DNA from: Bacteroidales bacterium
GTDB taxonomy: Bacteria > Bacteroidota > Bacteroidia > Bacteroidales > P3
Direction of reading: 5' to 3'
Assembly: GCA_022482545.1 (NCBI GenBank)
Contig: JAKVOZ010000013.1
Location: 1-50,848 of the forward strand
DNA: 50,848 nt
Position numbers and translations under genes: made by a program. A model generated the notes under the pieces. It did not search any database. It saw only the letters and a list, made by a program, of their open reading frames with translations, and was not told the DNA's origin. Positions 8,731 through 16,134 of this stretch are shown piece by piece (within the stretch, counting starts at the first letter, position 1; the number at the start of each line of letters is the position of its first letter).

Positions 8731-8984
8731 TAACAGTAAGAATTTGTGTTGGAACATATTGTTATATTGCAGGTGGCGAACAACTTGCTAACTATAAGTT
8801 TTATGTTCCAGATGAAATAAAAGATAAAGTAAAATTCCTTGGCTCTGCTTGCCTTGGGTGCAGTAAAGATGAATCTTCTGCAAAACCACCTTACGCAAAA
8901 GTAGGTGATGTGTTGATAGGAGAATGTACGCAAGATAAACTCCTTGATGAGATTTACAAACAACTTGGTATTGAACGAAAATAA
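8727..8984 (+). CDS. thioredoxin-like [2Fe-2S] ferredoxin subunit (NuoE-like), hydrogenase-associated
   Basis: 85 residues with the fold of the NuoE/HydC-type thioredoxin-like ferredoxins that carry electrons to or from soluble [FeFe] hydrogenases. The opening VRICVGTYC gives the first Cys pair (Cys7, Cys12; C-x4-C as in the family), and SACLGCS gives the second (Cys42, Cys45). The family normally has C-x3-C at the second site, while this protein has C-x2-C, one residue shorter, which may alter or abolish the cluster. No separate flavoprotein (NuoF-like) gene follows. The hydrogenase starts 16 nt downstream, so the two are surely one operon. It could act as the electron donor, or as a structural partner only, of the group B hydrogenase. 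Confidence 0.8.
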   Translation: MITVRICVGTYCYIAGGEQLANYKFYVPDEIKDKVKFLGSACLGCSKDESSAKPPYAKVGDVLIGECTQDKLLDEIYKQLGIERK

Positions 8985-8999
8985 AAACATCTTTAACTT

Positions 9000-10427
9000 A
9001 TGACAATAAATAATGTAGTAGAAATACGCCGAGAGATACTTTATCGTTTGGCGAAGATGATTGTTGATGACAATATTGAAGAGAAGATAGACCGTCTTCC
9101 ACTTGAAATGTACCCACGAGGAGCAAAGCATACACGTTGTTGTATTCATAAAGCAAGAGCAGTAACAAAGTATAAAGCAATGGCTGTTCTTGGTTACAAT
9201 ATAGACGATGAAAAAGATGAACTTGACCCTCTTAGTCTTTATGCAAAACAAGCAAAACAAAGACAAAAGAAAGAAAGTGATGTTATGCTAACAGTTGTTG
9301 ATGAGGCTTGTTCTTCTTGTGTTAAGAGTTCGTATATAGTAACTAATCTTTGTCGTTCTTGTATAGCACACCCTTGTACTTATGCCTGCCATAAACAAGC
9401 AATAACAAAAACAGAGGATAGTCAAGCACATATAGACCCAACAAAATGTATATCATGTGGAATGTGTATGGAAGCATGTCCTTTCCATGCAATAATTTTT
9501 CAACCTGTACCTTGCGAACAAGCATGTCCTGTCGGTGCAATAAGTAAAGATGAAAATGGAGTAGAACATATAGACCCAACGAAATGTATATATTGTGGTA
9601 AATGTATGGTTGCTTGTCCTTTTGGAGCTATATTTGAGAAGAGTTTTATGTTAGATGTTTTCAAAGAGATAAGACAAAACAAGAACGTTATAGCAATGGT
9701 TGCTCCTTCTCTTGGTGGTCAATTTAAAGAAGATTATCAAAAAGTTATTACAGCAATAAAAATGCTCGGCTTTTCTGATGTTGTAGAGGTGGCAAAAGGA
9801 GCAAATGAAACAACAGAGAATGAAGCAAAAGAACTTGGTGAAAGACTTGAAAAAGGAGATAAGTTTATGACTACGTCTTGTTGCCCTGCTTGGATAAACC
9901 TTGTTAATAAACATATTCCACAGATGAAACCTTTTGTTTCTACAACTCTTTCTCCTATGGCATACACAGCAAAATATGTTAAAGAGAACTTTAAAGATGC
10001 GGTAACAGTGTTTATTTCTCCATGCGTAGGTAAGCGTAGTGAGTGTTTTAGAAATGATGATGTGGATTATGTTATTTCGTATGAAGAGTTGGAAGCAATC
10101 TTTAAGGCAAAGCAAATAAACATAGCAGAACTTGAACCAACGCAACTTGACTCTACAATACTTGGACACGGAAGAGGATTTGCGATGGTTAGTGGTGTTG
10201 TTGATTCTGTGAAAAAGACAGTAGAAGACCCAAGCAAGATAGAAGATATTGTTATTGATGGAATAAGCAAACAAACTATTCGTCAGTTGAAACAATATGC
10301 AATAAAAGGCGAATGTGAAGGTAACTTTATTGAAATTATGTCTTGTAATGGTGGTTGCGTTAATGGTTGCGACACAATAAACAACCCTAAGGCAGCAGCA
10401 AGGCAAATACTTCCAACAACAAAATAA
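9000..10427 (+). CDS. [FeFe] hydrogenase, group B type, catalytic subunit
   Basis: 475-residue cytoplasmic iron-only hydrogenase that reduces protons to H2 or oxidises H2 at an H-cluster. An N-terminal region has the cysteines CSSC, CRSC and CTYACH. Two ferredoxin-type [4Fe-4S] motifs follow (CISCGMCMEACP and CIYCGKCMVACP), separated by CEQACPVGAI. The H-domain shows L1 TSCCPAW (292-298), L2 SPCVGKR (Cys342) and L3 EIMSCNGGC (Cys449, Cys453). TSCCPAW rather than TSCSPGW, together with the extra N-terminal cysteines, marks the less-studied group B of gut anaerobes. Electrons probably come from ferredoxin and the small NuoE-like subunit encoded upstream. The maturation genes hydE, hydF and hydG are not in the window. 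A terminator lies about 30 nt downstream. Confidence 0.93.
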   Translation: MTINNVVEIRREILYRLAKMIVDDNIEEKIDRLPLEMYPRGAKHTRCCIHKARAVTKYKAMAVLGYNIDDEKDELDPLSLYAKQAKQRQKKESDVMLTVVDEACSSCVKSSYIVTNLCRSCIAHPCTYACHKQAITKTEDSQAHIDPTKCISCGMCMEACPFHAIIFQPVPCEQACPVGAISKDENGVEHIDPTKCIYCGKCMVACPFGAIFEKSFMLDVFKEIRQNKNVIAMVAPSLGGQFKEDYQKVITAIKMLGFSDVVEVAKGANETTENEAKELGERLEKGDKFMTTSCCPAWINLVNKHIPQMKPFVSTTLSPMAYTAKYVKENFKDAVTVFISPCVGKRSECFRNDDVDYVISYEELEAIFKAKQINIAELEPTQLDSTILGHGRGFAMVSGVVDSVKKTVEDPSKIEDIVIDGISKQTIRQLKQYAIKGECEGNFIEIMSCNGGCVNGCDTINNPKAAARQILPTTK

Positions 10428-10457
10428 AAGATAACCATAATTAAAGACTATTAATAG

Positions 10458-10503
10458 ACAATGGTGTTAGGAATAATAACTTAATGCCATTGTTTTTTTG
10501 TTT
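10458..10503 (+). terminator. intrinsic terminator of the hydrogenase operon
   Basis: ACAATGGTGTTA (10458-10469) pairs with TAATGCCATTGT (10482-10493), a 12-bp stem with two G-U pairs and a 12-nt loop, running into seven T residues. Its position 30 nt after the hydrogenase stop codon and its tail make this a strong call. Confidence 0.85.
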
Positions 10504-10553
10504 AATTGAGGTGGAATAAAGGGGAAATAGGATAGAATGCAGTTTCATAAAAA

Positions 10554-10621
10554 TACATTAGCGATGTACTGCCAGTACAACAGCGATGTACTGATAGTAC
10601 ATTAGCAATGTATTCAAATAG
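10554..10621. repeat. tandem array of 22-nt palindromic units (array 1)
   Basis: Three consecutive units start at 10554, 10576 and 10598. Each has the form TACA-n5-6-ATGTA(C/T)T followed by a short linker, and each can fold into a small hairpin (TACAT with ATGTA). The same unit occurs in four copies at 20981. The array sits between the hydrogenase terminator and the restriction-modification promoter. Confidence 0.8.
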
Positions 10622-10656
10622 TTCTTTAATTCATTAAAATAGAATAAAGAACTATT
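10617..10656. repeat. AATAGTTCTTT inverted repeat
   Basis: AATAGTTCTTT (10617-10627) and AAAGAACTATT (10646-10656) form a perfect 11-bp stem with an 18-nt loop. A further half copy follows at about 10679. The same stem occurs at 39826-39865 with a T-tract, so it belongs to a dispersed intergenic family. Confidence 0.7.
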
Positions 10657-10791
10657 TTATTAGAATCAAAAGACAGTAAAATAGTTCTTTGATTTAGAAA
10701 AATATTATAATATAACAATAATTAAGAGTTGTATTTTTCACTCATTTATACAAAAAGAAGGAATTATTAAGGTAGTTTCTTCTTTTTTTTA

Positions 10792-10800
10792 TATCTTTGC
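10792..10800 (+). promoter_or_regulatory. -7 box for the restriction-modification operon
   Basis: TATCTTTGC matches the consensus exactly, with T-rich sequence upstream. Transcription would start near 10805, right at a possible 5' hairpin (TGTCAA 10804-10809 with TTGACA 10819-10824), leaving a 270-nt leader before the mod start codon. Confidence 0.75.
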
Positions 10801-10884
10801 ACTTGTCAAGTGTTAGATTTGACATCAAACAATAGAGTTTGATAGTATAATATATATTAAAATAGCGTTAGCTATTTGTTCAAG

Positions 10885-11038
10885 TATAGTGAAAACCTGA
10901 TAAATTTTCTTTATAAGCCTTGAACAAAGTAAGTTTACGTCTATGTTATAGGCATAGGCGTAGCTTTCTCTTTGTTTATATGGCTTTATCAGGTGCCACA
11001 CTATAAAAGAGAAGTTACGTTCTATGCTTTTTCTTTTT
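10885..11038 (+). promoter_or_regulatory. structured leader of mod with two exclusive folds (candidate attenuator)
   Basis: Fold A is one long nested hairpin: TATAGTG 10885-10891 with CACTATA 10999-11005; CCTGATAAA 10896-10904 with TTTATCAGG 10985-10993; GCC 10917-10919 with GGC 10982-10984; 10921-10929 with 10970-10978; and ACGTCTATG 10937-10945 with CATAGGCGT 10953-10961. Fold B pairs 10952-10973 with 11006-11027, about 20 bp with two single-base bulges, directly followed by TTTTTCTTTTT (11028-11038), the form of an intrinsic terminator. The folds share 10952-10973, so only one can exist at a time. Segment 10931-10945 is a near copy of 11012-11026, the classic attenuator geometry. The ligand or trigger is unknown. 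Folding was done by eye. Confidence 0.55.
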
Positions 11039-11074
11039 GAATATTTAGTCAACGCACAAAAAAATAAAAAGTGT

Positions 11075-12970
11075 ATGGCTAAATCGTTAATAGAAGAACT
11101 ACCTATTATAGCAAAAGAAGGTAGAAAAGAAGCAGAAGACATATTAGAAAGGTTAAGTAGCAACAAAAAACTTTGTTTTCAAACTAATGAAGTTGTGTTG
11201 CCAGCGAAAGATACGAGTGGTACTTTCAAAGGTAAGAACTTTCAAGAGATAAACAGTGGTTGGAATAATCGTTTGATTTATGGAGATAATCTACTTGTAA
11301 TGCAAGCACTTCTATTAGGAGATAAAGCAAGTGGATTAGAGAGTATGAGAGGCAAGATAGACCTTATCTATATAGACCCTCCTTATGATAGTAAAGCAGA
11401 TTATCGTACTTCTGTTTCTTTGCCAGGAGTTAGTCTTTCACAAAAACCTACCGTAATAGAACAGTTTGCTTATGCAGATACATGGAAAGACGGAACAGTA
11501 TCTTATCTTAAAATGATGTATCCTCGTCTTGTGCTTATGAGAGAGTTACTTTCAGAAAAAGGTTCTATTTATGTTCATATTGATTGGCACGTTGGACATT
11601 ACATAAAAATATTACTTGATGATATATTTGGTAAAGAAAATTTTGTTAATGAAATAGTATGGAGTTATAGAAGTGGTGGAGCATCACAAAAAGGGTCTTT
11701 ACCAAAGAAGCACGATACAATATTATTTTATTGTAAAAATTCTAATTCTTTTAATATTAATGGAAAAATAGAGAGACAATACTTAGAAAAACCTTTTATG
11801 GGATCAAAACAAGATGCAAATGGCAATTATTATGTTGATACTATATTAAGAGATGTTTTAGAAGGAGCACCTTTTATAATAAATAAAGATAAAATAGAAC
11901 AATATAATATGAGACCTGTCCTTAATTTATCAAAAGAAAGAATAGGTTATGCCACACAGAAGCCAGAAGGATTATTGAGATTACTTATAGAAATAGCAAC
12001 AAATGAAGATAGTGTTGTAGCAGATTTCTTTGGAGGAAGTGGAACAACAGCAGCGGTAGCAGAAAGGCTTAAAAGAAGATGGATAATAAGCGATATAGGC
12101 AAACCGTCTGTGCTTGTTATGAGAAAAAGACTTATAGACCAAGAAGTAAAACCTTTCCTATATCAATCAATAGGAGATTATCAAAAAGAAGCATTTAATC
12201 AAAGTAAGTTATTTAAGCGAGTAGGCGACCTTTCGCAAGTAATTCTTTGCTTATATGGAGCAACGCCATTTACAGTAGAAGAGTATTCAGATAGGAATGT
12301 AGGCTACATAAAACAAAGCCGTACACTTGTCATTGTAGATTCTCCTAATAAACTTACAGGACAAGCAACCATAAAACGTGCACAAGAGATGAAAAATACA
12401 GTTCTTGGAGGAGGTTGGAATAAAGTAGTTGTGCTTGGTTGGAACTTTGCTTATGATATATCGCAAGCAATAAACATTTATAAAGATGTAGAAGTGCTTG
12501 TCATTCCACCAGACTTATTGGATAAGATGTCAAACAAGAAACAATATGATTTATTGATTAAAAACCATGATATAAGATTTTCTTCATTGCAATATTTAAC
12601 AATAAAACCAATAGAGAAAGAAAAAGGTTATGAAGAAAGGGAAGAGATAATAAAAGTAAGTCTTGATAATTATATACTTCTTTCTCCGGATAATATACCG
12701 CTTGACTTTAAAGACAAAGAGAAACTAATAAGTGTTTATGAAAAAGACCCTCTTTCATTAATAGAGTATTGGAGTATTGACCCAGATTATGACAGAGAGA
12801 CTTTTCGTAGTACTTGGCAAGATTATAGAGAGAATACAGAAAATGATAATGATGCTTTACATTGCATTTATTGTGCAAGTATAAGAGTTGAGAAGAAAGA
12901 CAAGCGAACAATATGTGTTAAGGCTGTTGATGTGTTTGGCTTTGAAAGTATGGTAATAAAAGATATTTAA
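11075..12970 (+). CDS. type III-like DNA methyltransferase (Mod subunit), beta class
   Basis: Site-specific N6-adenine (or N4-cytosine) methyltransferase, the recognition and modification half of a restriction-modification pair with the next gene. Motif IV DPPY is at residues 101-104, and the AdoMet-binding motif I FFGGSGTT lies later, at about 318-325. This order defines the beta class. Between them are [19 protein letters not shown] and [11 protein letters not shown], as in type III Mod proteins. The frame is open from 11024, but that ATG lies inside the leader terminator stem, so MAKSLIEEL at 11075 is preferred (631 residues). The likely target-recognition stretch (about 11640-11940) is visibly richer in A and T than its flanks. 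The last 200 residues are a less conserved C-terminal domain. Confidence 0.9.
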   Translation: MAKSLIEELPIIAKEGRKEAEDILERLSSNKKLCFQTNEVVLPAKDTSGTFKGKNFQEINSGWNNRLIYGDNLLVMQALLLGDKASGLESMRGKIDLIYIDPPYDSKADYRTSVSLPGVSLSQKPTVIEQFAYADTWKDGTVSYLKMMYPRLVLMRELLSEKGSIYVHIDWHVGHYIKILLDDIFGKENFVNEIVWSYRSGGASQKGSLPKKHDTILFYCKNSNSFNINGKIERQYLEKPFMGSKQDANGNYYVDTILRDVLEGAPFIINKDKIEQYNMRPVLNLSKERIGYATQKPEGLLRLLIEIATNEDSVVADFFGGSGTTAAVAERLKRRWIISDIGKPSVLVMRKRLIDQEVKPFLYQSIGDYQKEAFNQSKLFKRVGDLSQVILCLYGATPFTVEEYSDRNVGYIKQSRTLVIVDSPNKLTGQATIKRAQEMKNTVLGGGWNKVVVLGWNFAYDISQAINIYKDVEVLVIPPDLLDKMSNKKQYDLLIKNHDIRFSSLQYLTIKPIEKEKGYEEREEIIKVSLDNYILLSPDNIPLDFKDKEKLISVYEKDPLSLIEYWSIDPDYDRETFRSTWQDYRENTENDNDALHCIYCASIRVEKKDKRTICVKAVDVFGFESMVIKDI

Positions 12971-12975
12971 TTGTT

Positions 12976-12984
12976 AAGGAGGTG
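12976..12984 (+). promoter_or_regulatory. strong Shine-Dalgarno site for res
   Basis: AAGGAGGTG lies 4 nt before the ATG at 12989. It fixes that start over the in-frame ATG at 12971. Such a strong site is exceptional here, where most genes have only A-rich leaders. Confidence 0.75.
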
Positions 12985-12988
12985 TGTT

Positions 12989-15868
12989 ATGGAAGAGTTA
13001 TTGTTAGCAAAAAGAATAACAGAAAGAGCAAATGAGTCTTTTTCAAGTGGAGAGATGTTAGAAAATGTAACTCCAACAACAAAAGACTTATTAAGATATT
13101 GGTTTGATGAATCATTTGTAGAGTTAAGAGAGAAGAACTTCCACAGAGGACAAAGACAAGCAATACTTAATATTATTTATCTTCACGAAGTAATGAAGAT
13201 AAAGACAGTATTTGAAATGTATAAAGAGTTTTGCCCAAGTGAATTGCCATTAATAAATATGGCAGAATTAAAAGAAGACAAATACAACTTTCAAAAATAT
13301 TGTGTTAAGATGGCAACAGGTACAGGCAAGACTTGGGTTATGCATGCTCTTGTTTTATGGCAAGTACTCAATGCGAGAAGAGAAGAAGAAGACAAAAGTG
13401 GTTTATTCACAAAACGTTTTCTTTTCATTGCACCTGGACTTATAGTTTATGATAGACTTCTTGATGCTTTTCTTGGTAAGATAAACGAAAGAGGAGAAAG
13501 AGATTTTCATCAAAATGACTTCTATCAAAATGAATCTCTTTTTATTCCTCCACAATATAGAGATGAGGTATATTCTTTTATACAACAAAACACAGTAGCC
13601 AAAGAAGATATATCAAGAAAAGTAACTGGTGATGGTTTTATTGGTATAACTAATTGGCATTTATTTCTTAAAACAGATAATGAAGGAACAGATGAAACAG
13701 CAGAAGACAATGATTTCTCTAATATAGTAAAAGATATATTGCCTGCACGACCAAGTAAAAGTGATGGAAATGATTTGAATGTATTAGATAGACAATATCT
13801 TAGAGGTGGAGAAATAGATTATCTTAGTTCATTTAAAGACCTTATGATAATTAATGATGAGGCTCATCATATACATACCAATAAGAAAGACGGAGAAAAA
13901 GAAGAGGTTCAATGGCAACAAGGAATAAATGAGATATCAAAGAATAAAGATTTCTTCTTTCAAATAGATTTCTCGGCAACGCCCTATACAGAAGTTGGTA
14001 GTGGTAAAAACAAAAAGACAAACTATTTTCCTCATATAGTTATTGACTATGACCTTAAAACAGCAATGAGAGAAGGAAAAGTAAAAACACTTCTTATTGA
14101 TAATAGACAAGAAATAGCAGATATAGGAGAATTGAACTACAAAGCAGAAGGTACAGGAAAAGATAAGATGTTAAGCGATGGACAAAAACTAATGCTTTCG
14201 GCTGGATTAGCAAAATTACAGATTCTTGAAGATAGTTTCGTTAAACTTGGAACAACAAAATATCCTAAGATGATGGTTGTTTGTGAAGATACAAGCATTA
14301 CTTCTGTTGTTGAACAATATCTTAGAGATAAAGGATTAAATGAAGATGATATACTTAGTATAGATAGTACAAAACAAGGAGAAGTGGGAGAGAAACAATG
14401 GCTTGAAATAAAAGAAAGACTTTTTAATGTAGATAAATATTCATCGCCAAAGGTAATCATTTCAGTTCTTATGTTAAGAGAAGGCTTTGATGTAAATAAT
14501 ATATGTGTTATTGTTCCTCTAAGAGCAAGTGAATCCCACATACTTTTGGAACAGATAATAGGTAGAGGACTTAGATTGATGTTTAGAGAGAAAGAATATG
14601 AAGAAGAAAAGATAGAAAACCGTAATAGAATATATAATAAAGAAAAACCTAATTCTTATATAGATATGCTTTCAATTATTGAACACCCAAGATTTATTGA
14701 CTTCTACAAAGACTTGTTAGATGATAATCCTGCTACTATTGAAACAGATGATAGTGCTCTTAATAGTGCTTGCTCTGATATGATAAGTGTACCATTAAAA
14801 GAAGACTACAAAAAATATGATATGTTCTTCCCTATAATCATTAAAGATAAAGAAGAAACAATAACGCCAAAAGATATAGACATAAATAAATTACAACCTT
14901 TTGATTTATATACTTTGGAACAACTCCAAAATATACTTGCAAAAAAAGGAGAGGTGTTTTCTTCTCATGTAATAGTGCCAGCAGATTCTCATTTTGGAGA
15001 ATATAGAGTAAATGAAGATTTATTTAAGGCAGATACATATAATCAATACTTGCAAAAGATACTTATTACAATTACTCAAAGAATGGAACGTGTAACAAAA
15101 GATAGTAGAAAATATAGTAGTTTTCCTATGTTACAAATAAATGAAGCAGGAATAATTGGAATAATAGACTCTTTTATTAGGACAAGATTATTTAACCAAC
15201 CATTTAATCCTTTTGAAAACTATAATTGGAAGATACTTTTAGCAAATAATGGAATAGCAACTCAACATATAGTAAAGCAGGTAAGCAAAGCTATAATAGA
15301 GATGCAGAATAATGTGGATATAAGTGAAGCAATAGTAGAAAAACAATATTTCTCTCAAGTTAGTAGTCTTCCAATGAGAGAAGGCAAATCATTAAAAGTT
15401 ACGAAATCTATTTATGAGCGTCTATCATATCCAAGTAATAAAGGAGGTTTAGAAAAAGCATTTATAGAATATTTGGATTCACAAGCAGAAGTAGAGAGTT
15501 TTATAAAGATAAGTGAGAATAGACATCTTTTTGCACAAGTATTTTATGAAAGAGAAGATGGACTTTTAGCTTATTATCAACCAGACTTTATGGCTAAAAC
15601 AGATAAAGATATATTTATTATAGAAACAAAAGGAGAAGATAAGAAACAAGACAAGAATGTTAAAAGCAAACAAATAGCAATGATAGATTGGTGTAAAAGA
15701 ATAAACTCGTTACCAAAAGAAGATAGAGATTTAAGACAATGGCACTACATACTTTTAACAGAAAAGAATTTTTATACATACAGAAATGGAAATGTTAGTT
15801 TTACTAATCTTTGTAATTTAAATAAAGTTAGTGAGAGTAATGTTAAAGGAGAACTATTTGATAAATAA
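12989..15868 (+). CDS. type III-like restriction enzyme, helicase-nuclease (Res subunit)
   Basis: 959 residues acting with Mod to cut unmodified DNA after ATP-driven movement. Superfamily 2 motifs are clear: motif I MATGTGKTWV (Lys114), DEAH box (290-293) in NDEAHHIH, motif III FSATPY, motif V MLREGFDV and motif VI EQIIGRGLR. The C-terminal PD-(D/E)xK nuclease reads PDFMAK, then IETKG, with Asp866, Glu879 and Lys881 as likely catalytic residues. All key residues look intact. The ATG at 12989 is preferred because a strong AAGGAGGTG precedes it. The gene begins 18 nt after the mod stop codon, so the two are one operon. Other SF2-type restriction enzymes share this layout, but pairing with a beta-class Mod favours type III. 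Confidence 0.92.
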   Translation: MEELLLAKRITERANESFSSGEMLENVTPTTKDLLRYWFDESFVELREKNFHRGQRQAILNIIYLHEVMKIKTVFEMYKEFCPSELPLINMAELKEDKYNFQKYCVKMATGTGKTWVMHALVLWQVLNARREEEDKSGLFTKRFLFIAPGLIVYDRLLDAFLGKINERGERDFHQNDFYQNESLFIPPQYRDEVYSFIQQNTVAKEDISRKVTGDGFIGITNWHLFLKTDNEGTDETAEDNDFSNIVKDILPARPSKSDGNDLNVLDRQYLRGGEIDYLSSFKDLMIINDEAHHIHTNKKDGEKEEVQWQQGINEISKNKDFFFQIDFSATPYTEVGSGKNKKTNYFPHIVIDYDLKTAMREGKVKTLLIDNRQEIADIGELNYKAEGTGKDKMLSDGQKLMLSAGLAKLQILEDSFVKLGTTKYPKMMVVCEDTSITSVVEQYLRDKGLNEDDILSIDSTKQGEVGEKQWLEIKERLFNVDKYSSPKVIISVLMLREGFDVNNICVIVPLRASESHILLEQIIGRGLRLMFREKEYEEEKIENRNRIYNKEKPNSYIDMLSIIEHPRFIDFYKDLLDDNPATIETDDSALNSACSDMISVPLKEDYKKYDMFFPIIIKDKEETITPKDIDINKLQPFDLYTLEQLQNILAKKGEVFSSHVIVPADSHFGEYRVNEDLFKADTYNQYLQKILITITQRMERVTKDSRKYSSFPMLQINEAGIIGIIDSFIRTRLFNQPFNPFENYNWKILLANNGIATQHIVKQVSKAIIEMQNNVDISEAIVEKQYFSQVSSLPMREGKSLKVTKSIYERLSYPSNKGGLEKAFIEYLDSQAEVESFIKISENRHLFAQVFYEREDGLLAYYQPDFMAKTDKDIFIIETKGEDKKQDKNVKSKQIAMIDWCKRINSLPKEDRDLRQWHYILLTEKNFYTYRNGNVSFTNLCNLNKVSESNVKGELFDK

Positions 15869-15926
15869 TACTATAATAATTGATATAAATATAATTAAGA
15901 ATAGATAGAGGGGAGGTATAAAAAAG

Positions 15927-16001
15927 ATGGGACTTTTAATAGCTTTAGGTATGATATTTGATTTCATACTTGGTTTTGGTCATCATGATTTTGATATTTA
16001 A
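15927..16001 (+). CDS. 24-residue hydrophobic peptide behind a strong ribosome site
   Basis: A short frame starts MGLLIALGMIFDF and continues ILGFGHHDFDI to TAA. It is preceded by GGGGAGGT (15910-15917), spaced 9 nt from the ATG, one of only two such strong Shine-Dalgarno sites noticed in the window; the other is before res. The peptide has a 17-residue hydrophobic, Gly-containing stretch and an acidic, His-rich end, so it could insert in or lie on the membrane. It sits 58 nt after res and is followed by a good terminator, so it is probably the last gene of the restriction-modification operon. A small toxin, an accessory peptide or a chance frame are all possible. I recognise no family. Confidence 0.5.
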   Translation: MGLLIALGMIFDFILGFGHHDFDI

Positions 16002-16025
16002 TTATAATGACTATTAACAAACAAG

Positions 16026-16058
16026 AATGTAAGTAATTAATTTTGCTTACATTTTTTT
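16026..16058 (+). terminator. intrinsic terminator of the restriction-modification operon
   Basis: AATGTAAG (16026-16033) and CTTACATT (16046-16053) form a perfect 8-bp stem with a 12-nt loop, followed by a run of T. It comes 25 nt after the small peptide frame. Confidence 0.85.
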
Positions 16059-16078
16059 GTTGGAGTTGAAAAAATAAC

Positions 16079-16087
16079 TAACTTTGC
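16079..16087 (+). promoter_or_regulatory. -7 box for the M13 peptidase gene
   Basis: TAACTTTGC matches TAnnTTTGC and lies 48 nt before the start codon at 16135. TTGGAGTTG about 20 nt upstream may include the -33 element. Confidence 0.7.
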
Positions 16088-16134
16088 AACTCGTTTTATT
16101 TATGAATATTAACAAATAAAAAAGATATAAAAAT

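Noticed and set aside
8640-9266. 208-codon minus-strand frame over the small hydrogenase subunit
   Set aside because: It spans two convincing plus-strand genes and their spacer, has Phe/Tyr/Cys-rich composition and no motif.
9651-10406. 251-codon minus-strand frame over the hydrogenase gene
   Set aside because: Composition is Cys/Phe/Asn-rich nonsense typical of the reverse of a coding frame, and the plus-strand gene carries all hydrogenase motifs.
10554-10621. CRISPR array
   Set aside because: Units follow one another without unique spacers of 25-40 nt, and no cas gene is present. The same holds for 20981 and 34018.
10885-11040. retron-type or other reverse-transcribed RNA
   Set aside because: The long hairpin resembles such RNAs superficially, but no reverse transcriptase gene is in the window.
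10825-11166. 113-codon minus-strand frame over the mod leader
   Set aside because: It crosses the mod start and owes its length to the hairpin-rich leader. No homologous feature or promoter; treated as a shadow.
4979-16001. known multi-gene defence systems (DISARM, BREX, Dnd, Mokosh)
   Set aside because: The marker genes are absent. Only a type III-like mod/res pair and a lone helicase are visible, separated by the hydrogenase operon.
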